Origin: Symbiodinium microadriaticum
Taxonomy: Eukaryota; Sar; Dinophyceae; Suessiales; Symbiodiniaceae
Reading direction: 5' to 3'
NCBI GenBank assembly: GCA_001939145.1
Contig: LSRX01000080.1
Span: 972,709-1,036,708 of the forward strand
Length of the DNA stretch: 64,000 bases
In this document: positions 33,868-44,510 of the stretch, one piece after another
Layout of the letters: each line of letters starts with the position of its first letter
How positions within the stretch are numbered: the first letter of the stretch is position 1
Position numbers and translations under genes: made by a program
The notes under the pieces: model-generated
Seen by the model: the letters and a program-made list of their open reading frames with translations, nothing else
Told to the model about the DNA's origin: nothing
Databases searched by the model: none

Positions 33868-34348
33868 GGACGGGCAGCACCCAATGCAACCAAGTTAGTG
33901 GTTCAGAAAACGGATCGACAATACATTGCAGATGTAGTGGCTATGGCAGGGCTTGCTGTGAAAAGGACTGCAAGCTCATATTACTATTTCCTTCCCGGTC
34001 TCAGTTAACATCAGCAGCATTGGCCTTATAATCAACACCATCTTCATCAGTTACCATCATCATCACATCCACCAAAGACAATGTCATGTGCACAGTCCTC
34101 ATTACGACAACAGGAGGGTCAATACCGAAGAAACCACACTGAACAAACTCAATTCTCCAGGGGGTGCTGCTGCTAAAACCGCGAACAACTAGATCGTGCT
34201 GAAAGCTTTATGAAGCAAAAGCAGCCAATCGCCTTGGGAAGCTCGAGCCCCCCAAAAATGCCGCAAGGGAAATTTCAAGTCTCGGTGCCTCCAAGCATGC
34301 TCTACATGGACCTAGAAAGCCTGCCTATTTCAAAAGGACTTTAGCCAC
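33868..34348. other. Telomere-free unique stretch
   Basis: About 480 bp without telomeric units. A loosely repeated ATCATCA/ACCATC patch lies near 34035-34075. No gene recognised. Confidence 0.45.
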
Positions 34349-34468
34349 CTATATATATATATATATACATATGTGTGTGTATGCAGGTATGCATGCATGC
34401 ATGCATGCATGTAGGTATGTGTACATATTAAAAAAAAATATATATATATATACATACATACATATAAG
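34349..34468. repeat. (TA)n/(GCAT)n/(A)n/(CATA)n microsatellite
   Basis: (TA)n leads to (TG)n, then self-complementary (GCAT)n, then A9 with (TA)n and (CATA)n. Confidence 0.9.
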
Positions 34469-36677
34469 GAGATAGTAATGGGGAGCCCGATGAATGTAGG
34501 TTTCTCAGGCATCGGAGCCGAGCCACGTGGGTGAAATTCTGAGGGCTTGTCAGGTACTCCGAGAGCATGAGGTGCTTCTCCCAGTTGAAATTCTCCCGTT
34601 CGTTGTTCTTGGTGCCTGGTTCATGCGGCCAGCTTTTGCTTGAACCCTAAATGCTAAACCCTAAACCCTAAACCCTGCACTTAAAAGAAAAAACCTAAAC
34701 TCCAAGCCCTGAGCCCAGACCTTCTCAAAGGGCTACGACACCCCTGCGTCGTGTAAAAAAAGCCAGTTTCGGCAGTTCTTGTCATTTCCAGTTTCGCTTC
34801 GCCGTGTGGTAAGCGCCAAACTTCAGAAGTCCCGAGAATCAGAATCAACTCGAAGCCATAAACAAAAACACCTAGAAGGCCTAAAACTCGAATGCGAAGT
34901 ACTCAGGCAAAACAAATATCGACCCTATTTCATGTAATGGTTCCTTGAAGTAACAAGCCCCCAAAAAGTCATTAAAGTATGGTACTCCAAACCAGGGACA
35001 AACCAAAGCCCTAAAGCATCAAACTCCGACTCGTGAAGCCGGAAGCCGTGGCGGGTGCCCGATACGTACATGTATGTCGCCCCTCAACCCTAAACCCTCA
35101 AATGGGCTTGGGTTTGATTGCAGGGTTTAGGGTTTAGGGGTTTAGGGTTTAGAGATTTAGGGTTTAGGGGTTTAGGTTTTAGGAGTTCGGGACTGAAACT
35201 CCCAGAAGGGGCCTGGCTCAGAGCTATAAACAGACACGGGACTTGTTAAGTAACCTCTAAGTTCGAAGGGAGGGAGGGGCACTGTAGATTACCTCCTTCG
35301 GTGAGGATGGGGGTTTGGGATTCGGTTGCCGATTAAAACGAACCGGGACGGTTGGCAGTTTTCAAGTTTTGAAACAAAACTGTCCCGAGGTTGGCACTGC
35401 AAGGGGAGTGCCAAACGTAGAACAATATTCGCTCGATGAGGTCATACAAGGGTTTGGTTGCATTAGGATGCTAATCATATTAGAGGGTTGAGGTGGGCCC
35501 GATCATGTATCTTGAGCCTCTGGCCAACGCAACCCAGGGTTTAGGGAAGTTTAGGGTTCACGGCTTGAGGGTTCAAAGATGTGCGGCTGGATGGCTTACC
35601 GTACGATACTTGCCTGCCTTCTGAACCCCGCCTTAAAGATAAATTCTAGCCTACATACTATAGCTCGAACAGAAACCCAAAAAGATTATAGTTCATATAG
35701 AGGCCCAAAGAGTTAAAGTTCTAAGAGCCAACCAGAAGAACGCCGAGGATATGTTCCTGTCCAGAACTGAGTCTTCCTGGGAGGATCCATCCAAGCTCGA
35801 AATCTCTGTGTTTAGGATTTAAGGTTTAAAAAGTAGAACTTCTCCGGGCGTCCTGCTTAGACTTATTTTTCTTGGCCTCTAAACACCATCCTTTGTTCGC
35901 TGAGCTTATGAAACACTTGCTTTCTGATGGTGGCTTCAGTGCCACATGATCTAAGCAGCTCACATACATCCTACCTACCCATCTGTTGGGAACAGGATGG
36001 CTACTCTCAAACTCACACTTAGATGAAGCGTCGAAGCCCAACATTGTCCGAAGCATCAACTGCGATTGAAAGCCCTAAGCCCCATATACCTAAACATCCC
36101 CGAACCACAAACCTCCAGCCCTGAAGCCCTAAACCCTAAACCCCCAGCCTGCAAAACCTACATACCAAACATTGATCTGCTTGCGCCAAGGTACAAGTCC
36201 GTTCGTCCACTTTTGACCCACACTGACGGCGCTGCCATTTTGTGAGCTGCGGATGCGTCGGATGCCACCTCCCGTTTTAGGGCTTAGGGCTTAGTACATG
36301 GTTTGAGGGACTGAGCGCCCTTAACCCTGAACAGTGCGATCTCAGCAAAGGCCGGAACAATTCAACCCCAAAACCCCAGAGGTATCTGAGGCGACCAAAG
36401 TCCAGCCAGTGAACCGACAGACCTAGTCAAATCAACAACACGTCTGAGATATCGGGAAGGAACCCCGTCCAAGCCTCATACTGCAAAGCGTTGGAAGGAA
36501 ACCGTGTAAGGGCCTGTGTCAATATGCATACCTAGTTGCTACTACTGTACTTGTTACATTCCTGCGCTTATTCACTAATGACTCTTGTGTTGATAACGTG
36601 ATTGTGGGAAGTGTTGCCCTTGCGGCGGTGCCATGCGGTGCCTGTTCTTGCTGTTGCCTGGGCCTTGCGCTGTATGA
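34469..36677. other. Gene-free stretch
   Basis: C-strand telomeric units are at 34645-34680 and 36125-36150, and a G-strand array is at 35120-35185. A foldback with CGGGAC/GTCCCG ends and a CAGTTTTC/GAAACAAAACTG stem is at 35343-35387, and TTGGCACT/AGTGCCAA is at 35391-35414. No gene recognised. Confidence 0.5.
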
Positions 36678-36851
36678 ATGCAACTACGTTCAATCAGCTC
36701 AATGCAACTATGCTTTGATGTTGGTGCTGCTGCTGCCGCCATTGACTTCGCGCTTGTCTGGAGTGTCGCTTCGGCCTCCCCCATTGACACACTGCGTGCT
36801 GATGTCCTCACTGCGGCTCGCAATGTATACCCGAAATTCCGAAACTACAAG
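36678..36851 (+). CDS. Unrecognised frame ending at a possible splice donor (weak candidate exon)
   Basis: ATG at 36678 opens a frame that runs to the donor-like CAAG/GTAATT at 36851-36852; unspliced, it would stop at 36870-36872. The peptide contains an alanine run and a segment reading IDFALVWSVASASPIDTLRA, with ordinary composition and no telomere-derived words. The island 36500-36880 has no telomeric units. No family is recognised, no acceptor or second exon was found, and the opposite strand is also open, so the call is weak. Confidence 0.15.
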
Positions 36852-37059
36852 GTAATTAAAACCTCTAAATAAGTCCCCCCGAGGGACATCAACAGCCCAG
36901 TGCACCTCAAAACCACAGCATGTCCGTGCTGCCGAGCGTGGAAACCTCATGAAGGTTTGTGGGGTCCTGCCATAAGCCGTATATACTCTAGACCCCTCCA
37001 AAACTCCGAAAGGCTACAAACCTCATAGGCCTAAAGCCTATAAGCCCTGTAGGCCCTAT

Positions 37060-37110
37060 GAGCCCTAAACCCCAAACCCTAAATCCTTAACCCTACACCC
37101 TAAGTTAAAA
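37060..37110 (-). repeat. Telomeric block (C-strand)
   Basis: CCCTAAACCCCAAACCC and CCCTAAATCC, CCCTACACCC units. They face the G-strand block at 37290 across a family H element. Confidence 0.75.
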
Positions 37111-37128
37111 GCTAAGTCACTGTGTTAC

Positions 37129-37248
37129 ACTATGGTAAGCCCCAAAAAGCCGGAAACCGAATTAAGGACAAATAGTGCTGGGATTCCCTATACATTCCTC
37201 TTAAGGATTGAGGCTATTGGGTTTCCAACTTTTGGGCTTCTACTATGT
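37129..37248 (-). mobile_element. Family H short inverted-repeat element (copy H1)
   Basis: Left end CACTATGGTAAGCCCC, right end on the minus strand CACATAGTAGAAGCCC; both arms continue to GGAAACC. About 80 bp from the right end inward is, inverted, the same as the copy at 60815 with a single mismatch seen by eye. This is the closest pair of copies in the window. A CACTA-like end is visible, but no target duplication. Confidence 0.8.
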
Positions 37249-37289
37249 GGGCCCAGGGAACCTCTTCTAGCCGAAGACCCAAGGCATAG

Positions 37290-37410
37290 GGTCTAGGTCT
37301 TAGGATTTAGGGTTTTAGGTTGAGGGTTTTAGATTTTAGGGTTAGGGTTTCAGGGTTTCGGGTTTCGGGTTTAGGGGTTGGGGGTTTAGGATTTTAGGTC
37401 TCAGGGTGTC
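37290..37410 (+). repeat. Interstitial telomeric block (G-strand)
   Basis: TTTAGGG, TTTTAGG, TTAGGG, TTTCAGGG and TTTCGGG units over 120 bp. Confidence 0.85.
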
Positions 37411-37454
37411 CTTATCTGGGGATCCTCATAACCCACTGTTTGCATGGTTTGGGG

Positions 37455-37690
37455 TCACAGGGAACAACTAGAGCAGGGTTCCAAAAATAGGGGTTCCTTG
37501 AGAAGGGATCTAGAAGGCTTCTGTAGGGTGTAAGGGCCTTGACAACTAGAGCAGGGCTCCTTTTCTGAAGCAATGGACTTGGTGAATGCCTATCATAGGG
37601 GTTCCTTGAAAAAGGGATCTAGAAGGCTTCTATGTGGTTTAGGGTTTGGGGGGAGATCTTAAGAAGTAGAACCGGGTTCCTTTTTTACAG
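37455..37690 (+). repeat. Tandem repeat of about 90-108 bp derived from family E
   Basis: ACTAGAGCAGGGTTCC (37468), ACTAGAGCAGGGCTCC (37553) and GTAGAACCGGGTTCC (37663) start similar units. ATAGGGGTTCCTTGAGAAGG (37488) and ATAGGGGTTCCTTGAAAAAG (37596) are 108 bp apart, each followed by GATCTAGAAGGCTTCT. AAGGGCCTTGACAACTAGAG is a family E left end. Confidence 0.75.
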
Positions 37691-37885
37691 GTTCGAATAA
37701 GGGCTGGTATCCGGGTTAATACATGGGATACTGTTGTGACGACTTTATGGCCTAGGGTGCAGCAGCGGGTGGATAGCTTAAGGAAGTTTACTGCTAAGTA
37801 ATCAAGCATCCAATTTTAATTCGATGCCATTCGCTTTGGAACACCTCCTGAAACCGACAGGAACCTCCTGAAAAGAGTAAGAGCC

Positions 37886-37962
37886 TACCTATAGTCTCTA
37901 TTGCAATCCCTTTTCGGTAGCAAACCAGTTCTGTGCAGGAGCCACAGTGGAGACTATACATA
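37886..37962. mobile_element. Family B short inverted-repeat element (copy B3)
   Basis: Left TACCTATAGTCTCTATTGCA, right on the minus strand TATGTATAGTCTCCACTG. AGCC is present just outside both ends (37882-37885 and 37963-37966). It is shorter than other B copies, with an interior of only about 35 bp. Confidence 0.65.
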
Positions 37963-37966
37963 AGCC

Positions 37967-39149
37967 TAAGCCCTAAACCCTAATTATGGGAAACCCTAGA
38001 AGCCCTAAGTTCTTTCAAGGCTGTTCTCTGAAAGGGAGAATCGTGAGAGAATCGGGGTTTTTAATGCGGTTTAGGGCTGCCCGAGTGCCCCTTTAGGGAT
38101 TAGGGTCTAGGATACTTTTAACGGGGTTGAAGGCAACAGATTAAGGGTTCGGAGCTCTCAGGGCATCTGTACTAGGAGTCATTTGGAGCCATGGGACATA
38201 TCAAAACCGTCAAAACCAAGTAATATAGGACCTGAATGACTAGATTAGTGATTAGGGTTTCGGGGTCCATGATAGTCAAAATATGCAGGGACTGTAAGGG
38301 GAATAATACCACGAACTCTTTAGGCTGCTAGGCTAAAGACTCCTAAACCAAAGAAACCCGGGACAGCTCCACCCTATGCAACACGAGAACAGTCATATTT
38401 TCATGGCCATCTAAGCAACGGCTTCGACAGCAATAACACCACCATCTTTTTCATTGCACGCAATGAACGTTCATCAGGCGGGTGTCGCTGGTTCGAGCTA
38501 CAAAAGCACCTGTGGCTACAAAGAATAAGCCCCTGAAGCAACGGGGCCCTGGCGCTTTGTTGATGTCCCTGAAGCCAATTAAACCCAAAATGCCACACCC
38601 CCAACCCGATTCCCTAACACTGGAATACGCCGTATAAAATAATAACCTCTCTACCACCCCTATAAACCCTTTCCAAATCCCTATAAGCCCTAAACCTCTC
38701 CACCACGCGGCGGTTCGTGGCGAGGATGGAACGCAACCAGCGAGGACGTGACGCCTCGGACTGCTGTGGCATGAAATCACCCTAAATCTTCCTTGACCCC
38801 CAGGCACCCCATAGCACCCTTACCCAAACCCTACCTCGAGAAATCAAATGTACAAAACAAAGGGGTTCCCAAACCCTAAACCCTAAGAACCTAAGAAACA
38901 GCCCCTTGACCTCTACGCCCATGACTTCACACCTCAGAAAACCAAGAATCTAGAAACCCTTATCTGGAATGTCCGGCCTGGACTTTACAACTGCTCGTAA
39001 GAAAAATACAGTATGCATTGCTTCATATGAAGAATGCATTACACCATGCTTCAAACTGATGTTGAAGAGCGGTTTCGCAAATCGTAGCACACAAACACCG
39101 AAGTGTCCAGTGTGCTATTATAATACGTAAGCGCACACCTACATGGAAA
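37967..39149. other. Gene-free stretch
   Basis: Telomeric C-strand units are at 37970-37983 and 38870-38887. A family-E-like start (AGGACCTGAATGACTAGA) is at 38228. Frames at 38401-38807 on the minus strand are unrecognised. Confidence 0.5.
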
Positions 39150-39184
39150 TACACACACACAAACACGTGTGTATACATATATAC

Positions 39185-39216
<32 letters not shown>

Positions 39217-39716
39217 GTATGTATGTCTTGCATTGTCTTGCATTGCATTATATGGTGTTGTATTGCATCGTATCGTAGCGTATGGTATGTAATGGTATGG
39301 TATGGTATGGTATGGTATTGTATATATGTACGTACGTACGTACGTACGTACGTACGTACGTACGTACGTATGTGTGTATGTATGTATGTATGTATGTATG
39401 TATGTATGTACGTATGAATGTGTGCATGTGTGCATGTGTGCATGTATGTATGTATGTATGTATGTATGTATGCATTTATGCATGTATGTATGCATGTGTG
39501 CAACTATGCATGTACGCATGTATGCATGTATGTATGTATGTATGTATGTATGTAGGTATACATGATGTATGTATGTATGTATGTATGTATGTATGTATGT
39601 CTGTATGTCTGTATTTATGTGTGTATGTGTGTATGTGTGTGTATGTGTGTATGTATGTATGTATGTCTGTATGTATGTATGTATGTATGTATGTATGTAT
39701 GTCTTTATATACACAC
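39150..39716. repeat. Long (TATG)n/(TACG)n microsatellite, about 560 bp
   Basis: (TA)n, then GGTAT-type words (39280-39320), then a self-complementary (TACG)n run (39328-39370), then long (TATG)n runs with GCATGTG and TGTG interruptions. All six frames are open (HTYI or VCMY protein repeats), so the overlapping long frames are artefacts. Confidence 0.95.
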
Positions 39717-40789
39717 AACACCCGATGCCTACGTCTGAACGTCTGGGCTGGCTTTGTCTAGGCTTCCCCAATCGCACGGCGCTTGAATGGAGCCGCGGGT
39801 TACGGGTTGAGTGGAACTTAAACCCACATGCACTAAACCCTTCTGATCCTGATCCCAAGCCCACCTCTGAATCCTAAACGCAATCCCAAATACTGCAACC
39901 GCCACAAAAACCAAGCCGCAAGCCACAAACACGACTTAGGGTTCAGGGTTTTACACAGGAGGCCTAAACCCCTAAAATGCTGCACACCCACAAGCTGGAA
40001 CCCTTTAGACAAGTTTCAAGGTAAATGTTACTCTTAGCCCCAACACCAGACTTCGCGAACTCGACACCTTGGGCTTGCCCCATCCACCGTCGGCATCCAT
40101 TAGAACCGGCTGAATGATCAGCATTCCTCCGAACCTCATTGTCATTGCGGTTGTTGTTGTTGTTGTTGTTAGTCTTGTTGTTATGGCTGTGCCGCTGCCC
40201 ATCTTTATGACTATATAATTACGTCCTTGTGGTTATTCTTTATATGTTACTACTACTATCGGATACTATCGGTATGGTATTATCAGTAGTAGTAGCAGCT
40301 AGCATATCCATGACTATGCAAACGGTCTCGTTCTCAGGAATGGTATCCTGTCGATAGTTATCAACTGACAATCCCCTCAGGAGTTTACATGAGGCTCACG
40401 CCTGTTCAGAGCTTCACGTCGTGGGACCTACCCTTGTTCAAAGGCTGCATGGCATAAATTCAACCCAGGGTCCTAGCGCCTAAACTAAACCCCAAACCTT
40501 AAACCCCTCACCCCTAAACCCTATATGAACCCTACAACCTGAAACCCAAAAACAAACAAACTTTAAACCTTGTTAGTACACCCGAAATCCCAAACCGTCT
40601 CCAAGTCTCCGACTCTACGGCTGCATGAAACCCTAAACTAGGGTTTATAGCGTTTAGGGGTTTAGGGGTTTAGGGGTTAGGGGTCTAGGGTTTAGGGCCC
40701 GGACCCCTAAAGCAAACCTATACACTGCCCTGGAACCCTAAGCCTGAACCCTCTTTTCGGCTCCTCTTTGCGGGGCAGGGTTCAGGGTT
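39717..40789. other. Gene-free stretch with convergent telomeric pair
   Basis: C-strand units are at 40475-40530. At 40628-40702 there is a C-strand/G-strand inversion (AAACCCTAAACTAGGGTTTA), then a run of the 8-mer TTTAGGGG. A short (TTG)n is at 40150-40170 and a TAGTAG patch is near 40285. Confidence 0.6.
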
Positions 40790-40874
40790 TACCCAAACCC
40801 CCAAAAGTAGTCAAATTAATTGGCCCCCCAAAACCTAGAAATGGCGATTATTCTACATGCTTTTGGGGTGCAGG
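40790..40874 (+). repeat. Dispersed repeat, copy without telomeric insertion
   Basis: It aligns with 61896-61992. Both contain TTACCC...AAACC...AAATT near the left and CATTATTCTACAT/GATTATTCTACAT followed by TTGGGGTGCAGG on the right. Here the middle reads CAAAACCTAGAAATGGC. Confidence 0.8.
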
Positions 40875-42327
40875 TAGTAGGGTTTAGGGGTCCAAAGGGT
40901 GAAGAGTCTACTGCAGCAATCGACTACCGGAATGCAGACGCCTTCATAGCTATGACAGGTTCACATCGTGTCTTGGGGCATATTATAGCAATTTTAGGAA
41001 CCTAAGAAATTTCAATTAATTTGCGAGTTAATCAGGCTTCCATATTCCGGCCCATGGCTCTTTTAAAGACGTTTTGAGAGTTTAGCATCTTTGGTGTGGA
41101 GGGCAGCGTATAGGGTTCAGGGCGGCCGGGACGACTGTGGGTTTAGGGTTTAGGGTTTACCAGACTGTGGGACAGAATCTTTTTGTTTCCAAAACTTCTC
41201 GAAAGCCCCTAAGCCCTGAAGCGCCTTTGCCTCCTTGCGTACCCCAGTCGTATTGGTTGTTCTCCTTAGGCCTGAACAACCGGGATCCATCTCTGATTTC
41301 CGTATACAAGTCCTCAAAACAAGAGAAAGTTTTTGATTATTAAGGTAGCATAGTTTTATCTATTTGGCCAATTTGGATCGCGCCACGGTATTGGAGCTGA
41401 GGGTTTAAGATTTGAGGTAACACGCAAAACCTAAACCCAGGACCCTAAAGCACTAGACTCTTGACCTAACCGGTTTAACACGAAACCCTTTGGCCCCTAA
41501 ACCCCTGAGAGTTTGGGCAACCTGAAGTGTTTACCGGGTGGCTGCGGGCTGCGAGCATCGATCACCAGCTCATCCTGATCGCATGCCACCCCCCCTAGCC
41601 CCGGTGCGTCTTGTAGAATTGAAGAAATTACATAGAATACCGGCGGCTTCGTTTGCACTCTGTGTAACCGATCTTCGATGTTAACCCACTACTTTAAAGA
41701 GTTTTGGGTGCAAGTATAAATGCATGTTCGTATGCTTTTCCTAACGGTGACTCTGTCCCTGTACCCCGCGTTTTACTGCCAAGGTGTAAGCGTCAGTTCT
41801 GGAGAGCCCAGTTTGCCCTCCTCCGCATACCCTATGAAGTTTATAGAAACCCTACAAAACGGGTATAGCACCCTCAAAAAAACCGTAAATCCTTGTTACT
41901 AAATCCCATGAATCCAAGCTTTAACTTGAGGGGCGCTCTTCTGTCGTCTCTTGGAGCTCAGACCAACTCCCCTTGTTTAGAGCTTTGAGGTTTAGTTTAG
42001 GGTTTTGGGCTTTAGGAATATAGGGTTCAGGGTCAGGGTTTCGAGTTTAGGCCACCGGCGCAATCCAATATCGTTGCTGCTATTACTGCTGTTATAATAT
42101 TGGTACCAACATGAACATGAACATTAATGTTTAAAACTCCAGTGTGCACAAATTAGGTAAGCCGTAAACCCTGACCCCTAAACCCCTAAACAACCCCAAA
42201 CCCCCAAACCCTAAACCCGAACCCCTAAACCTTAAACGTCCGAAGCCAACTGGCCCCAAAGAGTTCCAGGTTCCCTCGCCAATCGAATCCCTAGCCGTCC
42301 AAAATAGACACTCAAAGCTGGTTTGCT
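40875..42327. other. Gene-free stretch
   Basis: G-strand units are at 41140-41160 and 41990-42050, and C-strand units are at 42160-42235. No gene recognised; the 61-codon frame at 40820 overlaps the dispersed repeat. Confidence 0.5.
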
Positions 42328-42375
42328 CATAGGCTCCATAGTGGTTCCTTTTTGGGATTAACTTATAGAATCAGG
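42328..42375 (+). mobile_element. Family B fragment (copy B4, one end)
   Basis: CATAGGCTCCATAGTGGTTCC then TTTTTGGGATTAACTTATAGAATC matches the left half of family B. No right arm was found. Confidence 0.5.
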
Positions 42376-42609
42376 GACCAAGCTCCAAATCCAGAGCGGA
42401 ATGCAGTAGTAAGCTTCGTGATTGCGCTTCTGGTATTTTTATTGAGCCTTATAGGGCTTGTAGACGGGAAAGCCTCTTTGGGTCCCGCAATCCGCTTGAA
42501 CGCTAAAGCTCTACAACCCCAAAACCCGAAAACCCTTTGCAGCGGGCTTGCCTCGTCGCCAGGGAGCTCCCTCTGCCCAATGCAGTGACGAAGCAATCCG
42601 AAAACTCTC

Positions 42610-42980
42610 CCTAAACCCTACATCCTGAGACCCAAAACCCTCTAGAAAGCACGGGTAGACCAAAAAACCTAAACCCTGAACCCTATCCCTAAACCCTAAA
42701 CCCTATATGAACCCTACATCCCGAAACCCAACAACCCTAAACCCTAAACCCTATATGAACCCTCCCGAAATCCTAAACCCTAAACCCTATATAAACCCTA
42801 CATCCTGAAACCCTTCACCCTGAACCCTAAACCCAAAACCCTATATGAACCCAACATCCTGAAACCCTAAACCCTAAACCCAAAACCCTATATAAGCCCT
42901 ATATAAACCCTACATCCTGAAACCCAAAACCCTATATAAGCCCTATATAAACCCTACATCCTGAAACCCAAAACCCCAGA
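42610..42980 (-). repeat. Composite telomere-derived tandem array
   Basis: C-strand CCCTAAA units alternate with the words CCCTATATGAACCC or CCCTATATAAACCC and CTACATCCTGAAACCC, recurring roughly every 45-65 bp at least five times. The last two units (42885-42970) are almost identical. It is a higher-order repeat made from telomeric units. Confidence 0.85.
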
Positions 42981-43086
42981 CCTCCCTGAGGGCCTCTTTC
43001 ACGAGCCAAGAAGGCCGCGGGCCCTCGGCAATGGGAAGACCAGTCCTGGGTCTTAAGTCTTAGTTGCGGAGTTCATAAGCCCAGAA

Positions 43087-43146
43087 CAGTGTACACTCTA
43101 GGTTTTATAGGGGGTTATATTACCCCAAAAAGCTTATAGTGTACTG
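43087..43146. repeat. 60-bp foldback
   Basis: CAGTGTACACTCTAGGTTTT (43087) pairs with a right arm reading CAGTACACTATAAGCTTTTT on the minus strand; GGGG/CCCC lies at the inner ends. Confidence 0.6.
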
Positions 43147-43164
43147 ATTCATCTACTAAGGGGA

Positions 43165-43355
43165 TCTAAGGGTTTCGGGTTTAGGGCTTAGGGTTTAGGG
43201 CTTAAGGTTTAGGGTTTAGGGTTAAAGGCTTTAGGGTTCAGGGTTTAGGGCTAAGGTTTACAGGGTTAAGGGGTTTAGGGTTTAGGGCTCAGGGCTTGAG
43301 TTTTAGGGTTTCGGGTTTAGGGCTTAGGGTGTAAGGTTTACGGTTTAGGGTTTAA
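43165..43355 (+). repeat. Interstitial telomeric block (G-strand), about 190 bp
   Basis: TTTAGGG, CTTAGGG, TTCAGGG, TTTCGGG and TTAAGG units. With the array at 42610-42980 it forms a C-then-G pair. Confidence 0.9.
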
Positions 43356-44289
43356 GAAGAATACCCACCCACCCAAAGAATTTCAACGAATCCCCCAACA
43401 TTAGAAATGAATCTCCTCTTTGTTAGGTCGCAGTGTTCACATAGTACTTAACATCAGCCTTCTTCATATAGTCTTAAAAGACTAAACACCGCACTTCATG
43501 TGCTGCATATACATTAAAACAAAAAAGACAGACTATACTATATGAATCCTAGGGTCCAACCCAAAGCCCTAAACCGTAAATCCTAGTAATCCATAAATCC
43601 TAGGGCCCCATCCCTAGCCATAAACCGTAAACCCTACGGATCCTGTCATTCCCCAACCCACCCTGAGACGACCCTTTGACTACCGCAAAAGGTCATAAAC
43701 CCCAAGACCAGTCCAGAACCCCAAACCATAAGCTCTAGAGCCAGCCCAGAGCCTTAAAGCCTAAACCGTAAACCCCGACCAAAGCCACGAGTTCTGAGCC
43801 AAAGCCACGAGTTATGACCCAGAGCCACGAAGACTAAAAAGCTTAAACTACTGTACGAAGCGAGGTTTAGGGCCTAAGGTTTAAGGTTTAGGCCCTAAGG
43901 TTTAGGGTTTCGGGCCTAAGGTTTAGGGTTTCGCGTTCCTTGCCGGGGAAGAGTTCTGTAAGGAAAGTTTAGGGTTTAGCGGTTTATGTCTTCATGCAAG
44001 CAGTCGCTGCAGACGATCCGTGCAAGATGCAGGGGTTAGGCGTTTAAGGTACTTCAGGTTGCGGTCAAAGCCGATCTGCTGTGAGGTCCAGGACAAGCGT
44101 AGCACTCATTAGTGAAGCCCTCGTCTATGAACCGCCCAAACCGTACTGCACAGTCGAGACTCTTGCCAGCATTCAATATGTACGGCTTTGGCTTCGGAGT
44201 GGTCGTGGGGATGTCGACGATGTCAACTGGGCCTGGTCTGTCCAGCACCCCGGGCTGTTTTCTGTGATCAGTTGGGGGGAAGTCATGCA
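43356..44289. other. Gene-free stretch
   Basis: Degenerate C-strand units (CCGTAAACC, CCCTAGCC) run along 43550-43780, and AAGCCACGAGTT recurs near 43782 and 43801. A G-strand block is at 43860-43985. The rest is unique. Confidence 0.55.
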
Positions 44290-44314
44290 CAGCAGGAGCA
44301 GGAGCAGGAGCAGT

Positions 44315-44390
<76 letters not shown>

Positions 44391-44400
44391 AGTAGTAGTA

Positions 44401-44471
<71 letters not shown>

Positions 44472-44510
44472 CTAGTAGTAGTAGCAGCAGCAGCAGCAGT
44501 CGTTGTTCGT
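44290..44510. repeat. (CAGGAG)n-(GTA)n-(GCA)n tract
   Basis: About 170 bp of GTA triplets (44314-44483) with two single-step interruptions, flanked by hexamer GCAGGA and triplet GCA units. The long frames on both strands here are low-complexity and not genes. Confidence 0.95.

Noticed and set aside
39051-39877. Frames up to 241 codons rich in HTYI or VCMY words
   Set aside because: They are translations of a (TATG)n microsatellite, open in nearly every frame.
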